A stretch of 5,661 nucleotides of DNA from Candidatus Hydrogenedentota bacterium (GTDB taxonomy: Bacteria > Hydrogenedentota > Hydrogenedentia > Hydrogenedentales > SCBR16-9): positions 1 to 5,661 of the forward strand of contig SKJD01000053.1 of NCBI GenBank assembly GCA_007116095.1, read 5' to 3'. Of the stretch, positions 1-5,661 are shown piece after piece. The position numbers were made by a program, and so were the translations under genes. A model generated the notes under the pieces. It saw nothing but the letters and a program-made list of their open reading frames with translations. It had not been told where the DNA came from and searched no databases. Numbering within the stretch: position 1 is the stretch's first letter; each line of letters opens with the position of its first letter.

Positions 1-175
1 AACAAGCACCTGCTTTGCCATGTATCTTTCCCCGCTGTCTCGTAGACCGTTCTTGCCCATAAAAATGCTGCGCACCACCTTATTGCAGCAGCGCACAGCG
101 ATTCAATTCGTCCGATATGATAGCACGATGTTGGGGCAGGGCACGAACGCCAACACGCCTCCGCACAGCGGGAGA

Positions 176-988
176 TTAACGGGCGGCATGATCCCCGTCA
201 GCCGTGCAGAGTTCCAGGAGTTCGAGAAGTTCCGCCCGGCCATGCTCACCGATCAGCGCGATACGGTACTCGCCTATGTCGCGGGTGGCGCGGATTTGTG
301 CGCCGCGTGCGCCTTCGAGCATCATCGCGCCAGCTTTGGAGTCGCGGGGCGCCACGACTAGCTTTACGGGATACTCACAGCAGTTAAGGAGTATCTGCAC
401 GAGTTCCTTGCCCCGACACAGGACGTGGCAGGCGCCGAGCAATTTGACTGAATTTGAATTATCAGGCTGGGCGGAGGCAATTTCGCTGAGTTGCAGTCCA
501 AAGCCATGGGACGCGAAGAGTTCGGCGATGGCCGGATGGTCTGGCGGTACGGAAGCGCTTTGCGCAAAAGCCTCCAGGTCCGGGGTGCTGATGGCAAAGG
601 CCGGCTCCGGTTGCATGAAGAGCACACCGAGATACGCGACCGTGACGAGCAAGACCGCGGCCGCCGCCGTCAGAAAGGGCCATACCCGCCGACGCCAACG
701 GCCACCAAGTCGCTGCCCAGCGTGGGCTGTCGGGGCTCCCGCCGCCGCCAGCTTGTCCAACGTCGCAGCCCAGGCCGCGTCGGGGCACGCGGCGTCGATC
801 CGAAGCGCGTCTCCCAGCGTCGACTCCAGACGCATTTCCGCGGCCAGGCGGTCGCGCTGCGCCGGGCTGAGTTCCGCATCGTATTGCAGGGCTTCAGCGG
901 GGCTGAGTTCGCCGTCCAGGTAGGCCATCCAGAGTTTCTCTTCCGTGACCTCCGGCCCATTCTGTCTTCCAGTATATTTGTCGTTCAT
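176..988 (-). CDS. Membrane-anchored anti-sigma factor, zinc-less, with cysteine-rich outer domain
   Basis: This 270-residue protein is probably the inhibitor of the ECF sigma factor encoded just upstream. Its N-terminal part (about 15-65) has the look of the short helical anti-sigma domain, including AYLDGELSP at 22-30, but the usual HxxxCxxC zinc ligands are absent. An Arg-rich stretch (97-101) precedes one hydrophobic membrane helix at about 103-125. By the positive-inside rule the N-terminus is cytoplasmic and the C-terminal half (about 126-270) lies outside the inner membrane. That outer domain has Cys187, Cys191, adjacent Cys203-Cys204 and Cys261, which could form disulfides or bind metal. 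The ATG overlaps the sigma stop (ATGA at 985-988), and GAAGG at 998-1002 sits 9 nt upstream, which supports this start. Gene order, membrane topology and the coupled start are seen directly. The inhibitor role is inferred from the family pattern, and the signal sensed is unknown. Confidence 0.8.
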   Translation of the reverse strand: MNDKYTGRQNGPEVTEEKLWMAYLDGELSPAEALQYDAELSPAQRDRLAAEMRLESTLGDALRIDAACPDAAWAATLDKLAAAGAPTAHAGQRLGGRWRRRVWPFLTAAAAVLLVTVAYLGVLFMQPEPAFAISTPDLEAFAQSASVPPDHPAIAELFASHGFGLQLSEIASAQPDNSNSVKLLGACHVLCRGKELVQILLNCCEYPVKLVVAPRDSKAGAMMLEGARGAQIRATRDIGEYRIALIGEHGRAELLELLELCTADGDHAAR

Positions 989-1602
989 AGCGAGTTACCT
1001 TCGGCCATATCATTCGGTGTAGTGTGCTGCCCGGGTTTGCGCAACAACCGGGGTCCGTCGCGGACAATGCCGCGCTCGCGGGCGTAGTCCAACAACTCCT
1101 TGCGGAGTTTCGCACGGCCCCGGGAGAGGTGCGTCATCACCGTGCCGAGGGGAATGTCCAGGATTTCCGCGATTTCCTTGTAGGACATGCGCTCGACACT
1201 CTTCAACAACAGGCAGGCCCGCTGGGCAGTCGAGAGATTTCGCATGGCCATGTAGACTTCCTCACCACATTGCTCCAGCACCGCCTCCGGGTTTTGCAAG
1301 AGATCACTGTAACCCGGCTCCCGGTCCATCTCCAGCAGCGCCGCCTCCGGCACGGTATCGAGTGGCTGGGGCGTACGGCTGATCTCCCGGTTCGCCACAA
1401 AACACTTATTGGTGATGATCCGGTACATCCATGCGCGGAAGTTTGTCCCCGGCGTGAACTTGTGCCGGTTCTCCCAGGCCGCAAGCACGGCACTCGAGAA
1501 AACATCCTCCGCAACACCCGAATCCCATACGGTCCGCAGGATGTAGCGGTAGAATTCGTCCTTGTAGCGATTCACCTGTGTTGTGAAGTCGTTCATTGTC
1601 AT
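985..1602 (-). CDS. ECF-type RNA polymerase sigma-70 factor
   Basis: This 205-residue protein would bind core RNA polymerase and direct it to a small set of promoters. Region 2 spans about 10-75: region 2.2-like AEDVFSSAVLAAWE at 31-44, then FRAWMYRIITNKC at 55-67, the promoter -10 recognition part. A linker of about 35 residues follows, then region 4 at about 112-172 with a helix-turn-helix (YKEIAEILDIPLGTVMTHLS, 141-160) and the basic RGRAKLRKEL helix. Regions 1 and 3 are absent, as usual for ECF factors. A tail of about 30 residues (175-205) runs past region 4. The first ATG (1602) is preferred over the ATG two codons later because GGGGAA at 1612-1617 lies 9 nt before it. The gene is followed by, and translationally coupled to, a membrane anti-sigma factor, so activity is probably set by release from the membrane. 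The ECF subgroup cannot be assigned by eye. Confidence 0.93.
   Translation of the reverse strand: MTMNDFTTQVNRYKDEFYRYILRTVWDSGVAEDVFSSAVLAAWENRHKFTPGTNFRAWMYRIITNKCFVANREISRTPQPLDTVPEAALLEMDREPGYSDLLQNPEAVLEQCGEEVYMAMRNLSTAQRACLLLKSVERMSYKEIAEILDIPLGTVMTHLSRGRAKLRKELLDYARERGIVRDGPRLLRKPGQHTTPNDMAEGNSL
998..1002 (-). promoter_or_regulatory. Ribosome binding site of the anti-sigma gene, inside the sigma gene
   Basis: GAAGG on the minus strand lies 9 nt before the ATG at 988, within the last codons of the sigma gene. With the ATGA stop/start overlap it fits translational coupling, which keeps sigma and anti-sigma in balanced amounts. Confidence 0.6.
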
Positions 1603-1611
1603 GTATATTCA

Positions 1612-1617
1612 TTCCCC
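1612..1617 (-). promoter_or_regulatory. Ribosome binding site of the sigma factor gene
   Basis: GGGGAA on the minus strand lies 9 nt before the ATG at 1602 and 15 nt before the next in-frame ATG (1596). This spacing decides in favour of the longer form of the protein. Confidence 0.6.
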
Positions 1618-1633
1618 ACGGGATATTAAGTCA

Positions 1634-1654
1634 CCCGCGCATTAAAAATGCGGG
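1634..1654. other. Hairpin in the gap between the hydrolase and sigma genes
   Basis: CCCG plus CATT pair with AATG plus CGGG across an AAA loop, giving 8 base pairs with a 2-nt bulge at 1638-1639. It lies in the 114-bp gap upstream of the sigma gene. On the transcribed (minus) strand it is not followed by a run of T, so it is not a standard intrinsic terminator. It may be a weak terminator, a leader structure that partly separates the two genes, or chance. Confidence 0.35.
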
Positions 1655-1716
1655 CCTGCCGCGAGGTCACTTGCCATACCTCCCACAGACCCGCCGCAAT
1701 AAAACGCTTTCGATAC

Positions 1717-4098
1717 TTACTCCGAGCCCACCAGCCAGGCGTTACGCACTTCCAGGACGTTCTCCTGCACCTTACTGTTCATGCCGATCTGGACGCGGTC
1801 GACTTCCTCGATGCGGAATTGCAGGTCGCTGTCTTCTGGAACGCCTATCGACATCAGCCCGAGGTCATCTATCCAGATCAGGGCGCTATGCCATTCGCCG
1901 TTGTCGTTGATGATCGGGTCGGAGGTGTAGAAGGTCGTGCCGTCCCGCATCGTCATCATGATCCGCACATCCGCCGGCGCTTCCACCCGGGCTTCGAGGA
2001 GCACGGCCTCGGTACGGGCGACTTCGCTGTCCTCCGGCAGACGCAGGATGGGATAGGCCCAGCGATCGCTTTCGCCAAAGGCAATGTTACAACGCCAGGT
2101 GTCCTCCCCGACGATCTCGTAAGTCATGTCCGTACCGGCAGGCGCATTCCACTGCCACCGATCCATCTCGGTGATCGGCAGGGCTTCGCGGAAGCTGAAG
2201 CCTGCCAGGGCGGTATCAAAGTCCTGCTTCAGGGTGAAGGCCAACTGCAACTGATCCACCGTCGCTCCTTCGTCATCTCGCGCCACCAGGCGCATCGCCT
2301 TGCGCGGGGAATCGCCGAAGTCGTGCAGCGCCAGGTCGTGGGTGATGGCTTCATAGGCCAGTGCCGGGACGTTAACTTCACCCAGCGCCACCGCATGGTC
2401 ACTGTCGGCATCCTCCAGGTGCAGCGTTACGCGCTGTACAGCATCCGTGAGGTTGTTCACCCGCAGCCGCAGGGCATGCGTATCTCCCTCGTCCGGGACA
2501 ACATAGCCACGGGTTGTCGCGTTCCAGGTATCGAGCTCCGGCAGGACCTGCAAGACCACCGGAAAATCCGGCAAGGTCTTGCGCACCGCGTTCTGTTGCA
2601 GGTCGTACCAGGCCATCGTCTGTGCGTCGGGCGCGCTGTGTGCTTCCGATACGTCGCGGTCCAGGTAGACATAGACCATGCCATCCTGCACGGGCACGGC
2701 GCCATCTTCACCCAGGGCAAGCGCCCGACCGTCGATCCCCCGCACCGCTTGCGGCGCCACGCCCAGGTCCACGTTCAGCGCAAGCGACGTGCTTCGGGTG
2801 ATCAGCACCAGGACCGCTGTGTCCGCATCGGCAAAGACCCGGGCGGTGTCGATCTCCGGCGGGGTGGACGCCCAGTCGCCGATATAGTCCCGGTTCGAGA
2901 GGGCGCGCACGATCTGCCCGAAAGCCCCGGCCGCCCGCAACGGCGTTCCTTCCGCGCCGAGCATGCCGAAGTTGTTGTCGTTTTCATCGTAGTAGGGATA
3001 GACAAAGGCGAAATGCCGCTCGATACCGGTGGCCCGCGCCTCGACCATCTTGCCAATGCTGATATGGGCGCTTTCGGCGTCCTGGTCCTGATTCGGCCGC
3101 TCAGTACCCCGGTCCCAAGGCCAACCCGATTCCGTCAGCCACAAGGGCGTGTCCGGTTCGTCCCAGGCCGCCAGCCATTCGCGGTATTTCCCGACCTGAT
3201 GCGCCACGGCCCGCACCGGTTCGTAGGTGTGGAAGCCGACAAAATGCCCGGCGTCGAGCATACCGCTCGCTGCGAATCTGTCGAGTTGATCACGCGGTGC
3301 GAGGTGCGTGAAGACGCCCACGCCGATATCGCCGTCAAAGCCGCCGTCGCGCAGCGCCTGGCTCAGCACCTTCGTCACCGCGCTGTACTGGTCGGCGGGC
3401 AAGTAGCCGCCGAAGTGAATGTCCGGTTCGTTCCAAATCTCGAAGGCGTCCCAGACTTCACCCCACTGCCCGGTGATTTCCAACCAGGAGTGGTAAGTCG
3501 CGATGAGGTCCTGCGGGTAGGGATTGGCGTTCGTTCTGCCCGTCCAAGGCGGGGCGTCATGGAACATTTCCAGCATATTCAGGCCGGCGGCCTCCATCTT
3601 CTGGCGGAGACTGTCCTTGCGGCGGGCGGGCTCCCAGTTAAATTGCCCCTGCTCTGCTTCGACATTGGTCCAGGCCATCCGCTCCCGCACCATGTCCACG
3701 CCCAAGGCTTCCATCTGGACAATCATCGCCTCGCGCATGGCGTCATCAAGTTCCAGCCAGGTGAGGGCAGCGTCCACGCCGAAGAAAGGATCGCGGTCTT
3801 CAGGTCGTGGCGGCAACGCAATGATCCCGAAGGAAGCTTCCGCCTCCGGAAAATGGAGGTCGTAATAACCGGCGTCCAGCGTCAAGGCAACCGTACACTG
3901 CGTGTCGCTAAGTCGCTCCGCAACACCCTCTAGCACCGGCTCCCCCCGGTAGTCCAGAACTTGGTAGAGGAAGGTCGTCTCCTCCGCAGCTTCCTCATAC
4001 TGAAACAACAATTCCACCGATTCCCCGGCCGTGGCCACAAACTGGCCCGGATTCAACGGTGTAAGCACCATAATAAGCCCGGTAGCAATCGCATTCAT
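1717..4098 (-). CDS. Multidomain clan GH-A glycoside hydrolase (GH39/GH5-like), family unassigned
   Basis: This 793-residue protein is probably a retaining glycosidase acting on plant or microbial polysaccharide. A (beta/alpha)8 barrel spans about 103-400. Visible landmarks are FHDAPPW (179-185, strand 3), EIWNEPD (220-226) with Glu224 as likely acid/base, FHTYEP (289-294, strand 6), LTESGWPW (321-328) with Glu323 as likely nucleophile, and FAFVYPYYDEND (363-374, strand 8). The 99-residue spacing of the two Glu fits clan GH-A. Before the barrel is a beta-sandwich (about 18-95). After it come a small beta domain (about 405-480), an Ig-like stretch (about 500-625) and a jelly-roll-like module (about 640-793) that may bind carbohydrate. 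The N-terminus has a short hydrophobic run ending in ATA-GE, resembling a signal peptide, but with no Lys/Arg before it. The start is firm: in-frame TGA at 4102-4104 and a ribosome binding site 8 nt upstream. The exact GH family and substrate cannot be told by eye. Confidence 0.85.
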   Translation of the reverse strand: MNAIATGLIMVLTPLNPGQFVATAGESVELLFQYEEAAEETTFLYQVLDYRGEPVLEGVAERLSDTQCTVALTLDAGYYDLHFPEAEASFGIIALPPRPEDRDPFFGVDAALTWLELDDAMREAMIVQMEALGVDMVRERMAWTNVEAEQGQFNWEPARRKDSLRQKMEAAGLNMLEMFHDAPPWTGRTNANPYPQDLIATYHSWLEITGQWGEVWDAFEIWNEPDIHFGGYLPADQYSAVTKVLSQALRDGGFDGDIGVGVFTHLAPRDQLDRFAASGMLDAGHFVGFHTYEPVRAVAHQVGKYREWLAAWDEPDTPLWLTESGWPWDRGTERPNQDQDAESAHISIGKMVEARATGIERHFAFVYPYYDENDNNFGMLGAEGTPLRAAGAFGQIVRALSNRDYIGDWASTPPEIDTARVFADADTAVLVLITRSTSLALNVDLGVAPQAVRGIDGRALALGEDGAVPVQDGMVYVYLDRDVSEAHSAPDAQTMAWYDLQQNAVRKTLPDFPVVLQVLPELDTWNATTRGYVVPDEGDTHALRLRVNNLTDAVQRVTLHLEDADSDHAVALGEVNVPALAYEAITHDLALHDFGDSPRKAMRLVARDDEGATVDQLQLAFTLKQDFDTALAGFSFREALPITEMDRWQWNAPAGTDMTYEIVGEDTWRCNIAFGESDRWAYPILRLPEDSEVARTEAVLLEARVEAPADVRIMMTMRDGTTFYTSDPIINDNGEWHSALIWIDDLGLMSIGVPEDSDLQFRIEEVDRVQIGMNSKVQENVLEVRNAWLVGSE

Positions 4099-4106
4099 AA
4101 TTCAGT

Positions 4107-4112
4107 CTCCCC
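4107..4112 (-). promoter_or_regulatory. Ribosome binding site of the glycoside hydrolase gene
   Basis: GGGGAG on the minus strand lies 8 nt before the ATG at 4098. An in-frame TGA (4102-4104) lies two codons upstream of the ATG, so translation cannot begin further out. The weak signal peptide is therefore not explained by a missed upstream start. Confidence 0.7.
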
Positions 4113-4129
4113 ATAGCTATTGCTTAAAT

Positions 4130-4159
4130 ATCATCGAATGATTGGTACCTCCGATACCA
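4130..4159. promoter_or_regulatory. Two adjacent dyad symmetries in the divergent promoter region (possible operators)
   Basis: On the plus strand, ATCAT-CGA-ATGAT (4130-4142) is a perfect 5-bp dyad. It is directly followed by TGGTA-7 nt-TACCA (4143-4159), a second perfect 5-bp dyad. They lie 32 to 61 bp upstream of the hydrolase ATG, where an operator would be expected, and the second overlaps a possible -10 sequence. The arms are short, so chance is not excluded, and no binding protein is indicated in the window. Confidence 0.35.
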
Positions 4160-4186
4160 TATCCGATCCAGCGCCGGTTATGCCAA
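4156..4186 (-). promoter_or_regulatory. Candidate promoter for the glycoside hydrolase
   Basis: On the minus strand, TTGGCA (4181-4186) is followed by TATGGT (4156-4161) with a 19-nt spacer. The -35 match is good, but the -10 match is modest and the spacer is long. It is the best housekeeping-type candidate I see in the divergent region. An ECF-type promoter cannot be judged without known targets. Confidence 0.22.
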
Positions 4187-4216
4187 CGCAGCATGAAGCA
4201 AGTTCGGCATCGTCAT

Positions 4217-4246
4217 TTCATATCATTGCGCTTAATTCGGTAGAAT
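4217..4246 (+). promoter_or_regulatory. Candidate promoter for the SRAP gene
   Basis: TTCATA (4217-4222) and TAGAAT (4241-4246) are separated by 18 nt, which would start transcription near 4253 and leave a leader of about 44 nt. The -35 is weak. No LexA-type site (CTGT-N8-ACAG or GAAC-N4-GTTC) is visible nearby, so SOS control is not supported here. Confidence 0.3.
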
Positions 4247-4296
4247 GAGGTCTGTGCTATTGGTGAAGTTTGTGAACCGGTGGAGAGTCTCGTTCG

Positions 4297-4968
4297 ATGT
4301 GCGGTCGATTTGCCCAGGCCTATACGATCCAGGAATTTATACGGCGCTTCGGGGTGGGGGTGCTGGATGGCGTTGGTGCGCGCTACAATATCGCGCCGAC
4401 GCAGGAAGTGCTGGTGCTCATGCACAACACAAATACCGCCTCGGGGCTGGCGCCACAGATCTTGCGCTGGGGGCTGGTGCCGCATTGGGCGAAGGACCCG
4501 AGCATCGGCAACCGCATGATCAATGCGCGGGGAGAAAGCGCCGCCGAGAAACCGTCGTTCCGCACTTCATTCAAAAGCCGCCGTTGTATTGTGCCGGCCA
4601 GCGGCTTTTTCGAGTGGAAGAAGGCCGTAGGAACGAAGCAGCCCTACTACATCTACCTGGCCGACGGCACGCCGATGGCGATGGCGGGATTGTGGGCGCA
4701 ATGGCGTGATCCGGATTCCGGAAACGCCCTGTGCACGTTCACCATCCTCACCCTGGCGGCCAACAACGACCTTCAGGATATTCATGATCGCATGCCGCTG
4801 ATACTGCGCCCGGAGGAGGAACGCGCCTGGGTCGATCCCGATACGCCGCTGGAAGAGGTTCATGCGCTGGTTACGCCGCCGGAAGCGGGACTTCTCTCCC
4901 GCCATACCGTCGCCACGGTCGTAAACAGCCCGGCCAACGATCAGCCCGCCTGTATCGAAGCGATCTGA
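4297..4968 (+). CDS. yedK: SRAP-domain abasic-site processing protein (YedK/HMCES family)
   Basis: Proteins of this family protect abasic sites in single-stranded DNA by forming a thiazolidine crosslink through the N-terminal cysteine, exposed after Met removal. The 223-residue length is normal for the bacterial form. All key features are visible: MCGRF with Cys2 and Arg4, RYNIAPTQ (29-36), the RWGLVPHWAKD block (57-67), INARGE (75-80) with Asn76 and Arg78, SFKSRRCIVPASGFFEWK (91-108) with Glu106, and DIHDRMPLIL (161-170) with His163. These match the Cys, Asn, Glu and His active-site residues of E. coli YedK. The start is fixed by the need for Cys at position 2 and by GGAG (4282-4285) 11 nt before the ATG. 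It stands alone, divergent from the hydrolase and convergent with cysS, so its neighbours add nothing about its role. The protein looks intact and functional. Confidence 0.96.
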   Translation: MCGRFAQAYTIQEFIRRFGVGVLDGVGARYNIAPTQEVLVLMHNTNTASGLAPQILRWGLVPHWAKDPSIGNRMINARGESAAEKPSFRTSFKSRRCIVPASGFFEWKKAVGTKQPYYIYLADGTPMAMAGLWAQWRDPDSGNALCTFTILTLAANNDLQDIHDRMPLILRPEEERAWVDPDTPLEEVHALVTPPEAGLLSRHTVATVVNSPANDQPACIEAI

Positions 4969-4997
4969 GCGCTCTGGGTTTTGCCTGGGCTGTATTG

Positions 4998-5040
4998 GTT
5001 TATGTGGGCATCGCAATTTTCAGCTTGCGGCCTTCGTGCG
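4998..5040 (+). repeat. Degenerate tandem copy of the repeat-element left arm
   Basis: This stretch runs parallel to 5043-5084. Both begin GTTTATGTGG (the second with one extra T), contain a 16-nt segment starting GCAA and ending TTGC, and end in the same 16 nt, TTGCGGCCTTCGTGCG (5025-5040 and 5069-5084). The first hairpin here is eroded, with only its outer GCAA/TTGC pairs intact. The second hairpin is cut after its first half. It looks like the remains of an older or partial copy. Confidence 0.6.
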
Positions 5041-5238
5041 CGTTTTATGTGGAGTAGCAAACTTTAGTTTGCGGCCTTCGTGCGAATGCACGAAGAAAAT
5101 CAGAAACAGCAATCCAAGCGCAGTTACATTGTCGTCGTTCAACACCCTGACCGTGCCGTCAGCCCAAGACTGTACCGTCCCCCCTTCGTGCTGCCGCACG
5201 AAGAACGCGCACTGAAGTGCGCTACTCCATATAACCGC
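5040..5238. repeat. Composite element with inverted paired-hairpin arms (REP/BIME- or MITE-like)
   Basis: The left arm (5050-5095) and the reverse complement of the right arm (5184-5229) are both 46 nt and align without gaps, 36 of 46 identical. Each starts TGGAGTAGC, then forms hairpin A (5057-5072 and 5207-5222, 7 bp each), a 3-nt linker, and hairpin B with 8-bp stem CTTCGTGC/GCACGAAG and a 4-nt loop (5076-5095 and 5184-5203). Hairpin A differs at two stem positions, and both changes are compensated (GCAAACT/AGTTTGC against GCGCACT/AGTGCGC). Similarity extends outward to about 5040 and 5238. The 88-bp centre (5096-5183) shows no gene. No transposase and no clear target duplication are present. 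The architecture resembles paired REP sequences mobilised by RAYT transposases, or a MITE; which one is inference. It fills most of the 321-bp gap between the convergent genes. Confidence 0.75.
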
Positions 5239-5248
5239 ACCCCCCAAG

Positions 5249-5279
5249 CTCGTCATGCCTGCGAAGGCAGGCATCCAGG
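5249..5279. repeat. Dispersed-type intergenic palindrome (GTCATxCC...GGxATCCAG type)
   Basis: ATGCCTGC (5255-5262) and GCAGGCAT (5267-5274) form a perfect 8-bp stem with loop GAAG, inside the frame CGTC...CCAGG. The layout matches, from memory, the widespread bacterial repeat written CGTCATTCCCGCGAAAGCGG and onward, with paired stem substitutions. Reading it on the minus strand gives the peptide PAFAGMT, often seen in spurious predicted proteins. It begins 16 nt after the cysS stop, so its RNA hairpin might also protect or end that transcript. No T-run follows on the cysS strand. Confidence 0.65.
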
Positions 5280-5289
5280 ACCGGATGTC

Positions 5290-5661
5290 TTAGCCCTTCT
5301 TTACGCGGGGGCCGTCCGGGGTGTCTTCCAGGACCCAGCCCTGGGCGGTAAGTTCGTCGCGGATGGCGTCGGCGCGGGCGAAGTCCTTGGCCTTGCGGGC
5401 GTCCTGGCGTTCCTGCACCAACGCGAGAATCTCCGGCGGAACCTCCGCCTCGGCCTGCGGCGCGAAAATGCCCAGTACCTGGTCCAGATTGTCCAGCAGC
5501 GCCAAGGCGTTCTTGCCGCCAGCCTCTCCAACTTCCAGCGCATCCATCATCTTGTTGGCGTCGCGGATAAAATCAAAAACTGCGGCCAGAGCCCCGGAGC
5601 TGTTCAGGTCGTCGTCCATCGCGTTTTCAAAGCCCGCGCGGCAGGTGTCGCAGAGCCGTTG
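5290..5661 (-). CDS. cysS: Cysteinyl-tRNA synthetase, C-terminal part (runs off the window)
   Basis: The visible 123 codons are the C-terminal end of CysRS, the class I enzyme that charges tRNA-Cys with cysteine in the cytoplasm. The reading frame stays open to the right edge (QRLCDTCRAGFENA precedes MDDDLN), so the internal Met at 5619 is not the start. FENAMDDDLN opens the DALR-type anticodon-binding helical domain typical of CysRS. The end, with ERQDARKAKDFARADAIRDEL followed by GWVLEDTPDGPR, is a hallmark of the family: a charged helix and a final beta strand. The catalytic domain, with its zinc site and HIGH and KMSKS motifs, lies outside the window. The stop TAA is at 5290-5292, and the gene converges on the SRAP gene across the repeat-filled gap. 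Nothing suggests it is broken. Confidence 0.95.
   Translation of the reverse strand, partial: QRLCDTCRAGFENAMDDDLNSSGALAAVFDFIRDANKMMDALEVGEAGGKNALALLDNLDQVLGIFAPQAEAEVPPEILALVQERQDARKAKDFARADAIRDELTAQGWVLEDTPDGPRVKKG

Noticed and set aside
159..174. Hairpin CTCCGC/GCGGGAG just past the anti-sigma stop
   Set aside because: The stem is only 6 bp with a bulged G, and no T-run follows on the transcribed strand, so a terminator call is not supported.
204..923. Long plus-strand frames opposite the anti-sigma gene
   Set aside because: They are Ser/Arg/Ala-rich, without domains or a convincing ribosome binding site, and they overlap a well-supported gene.
1623..1628. TAATAT on the minus strand as a -10 box for the sigma gene
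   Set aside because: It would start transcription inside the ribosome binding site at 1612-1617, and no good -35 lies at the right distance.
1648..3933. A 761-codon open frame on the plus strand, antisense to the glycoside hydrolase
   Set aside because: The minus-strand frame has clear catalytic motifs and a good start. The antisense product is rich in His, Arg, Gln and Val with no recognisable domain, as expected from the mirror of GC-rich coding sequence.
4966..4975. GAGCGCTC palindrome at the end of the SRAP gene as a terminator
   Set aside because: It is a loop-less 8-bp palindrome with no stable hairpin, and the T-run after it is too short and too distant.
5020..5274. An 84-codon minus-strand frame between the SRAP gene and cysS
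   Set aside because: It is built almost wholly from the two repeat families and begins with the MPAFAGMT peptide typical of spurious translations of such palindromes.

Overview
This window comes from a GC-rich bacterial chromosome. It holds four complete protein genes and one partial gene. The taxon cannot be fixed from the sequence alone. An ECF sigma factor with a membrane anti-sigma factor lacking zinc ligands, next to a large multidomain glycoside hydrolase, suggests a heterotrophic planctomycete-like lineage or a Hydrogenedentes-like candidate phylum. This is an impression from memory of similar proteins, not a database result.

Left and middle part (176-4098, all on the minus strand, so transcribed right to left): a 793-residue clan GH-A glycoside hydrolase comes first. 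After a 114-bp gap follow an ECF sigma-70 factor and then its membrane-anchored anti-sigma factor. The sigma stop and anti-sigma start overlap as ATGA, which indicates translational coupling. Positions 1-175 lie downstream of the anti-sigma gene and hold nothing I can support beyond a weak hairpin.

Divergent region (4099-4296): about 200 bp separate the hydrolase from a plus-strand gene. This region carries two side-by-side dyad symmetries on the hydrolase side and weak candidate promoters in both directions.

Right part: a complete SRAP-family gene (YedK/HMCES-like abasic-site DNA-protein crosslinker) runs from 4297 to 4968. The 3' end of cysteinyl-tRNA synthetase enters from the right edge on the minus strand (5290-5661). 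The 321-bp space between these convergent genes has no credible gene but is dense in structured repeats. An approximately 200-bp element is bounded by two inverted 46-nt arms, each made of two hairpins; the arms differ by compensatory changes. A degenerate tandem copy of one arm lies to its left, and a separate dispersed-type palindrome lies next to cysS.

The sigma/anti-sigma pair is a one-step membrane signalling module. Whether it controls the adjacent hydrolase is an inference from position only. The most unusual material is the paired-hairpin repeat element and the cysteine-rich outer domain of the anti-sigma factor.
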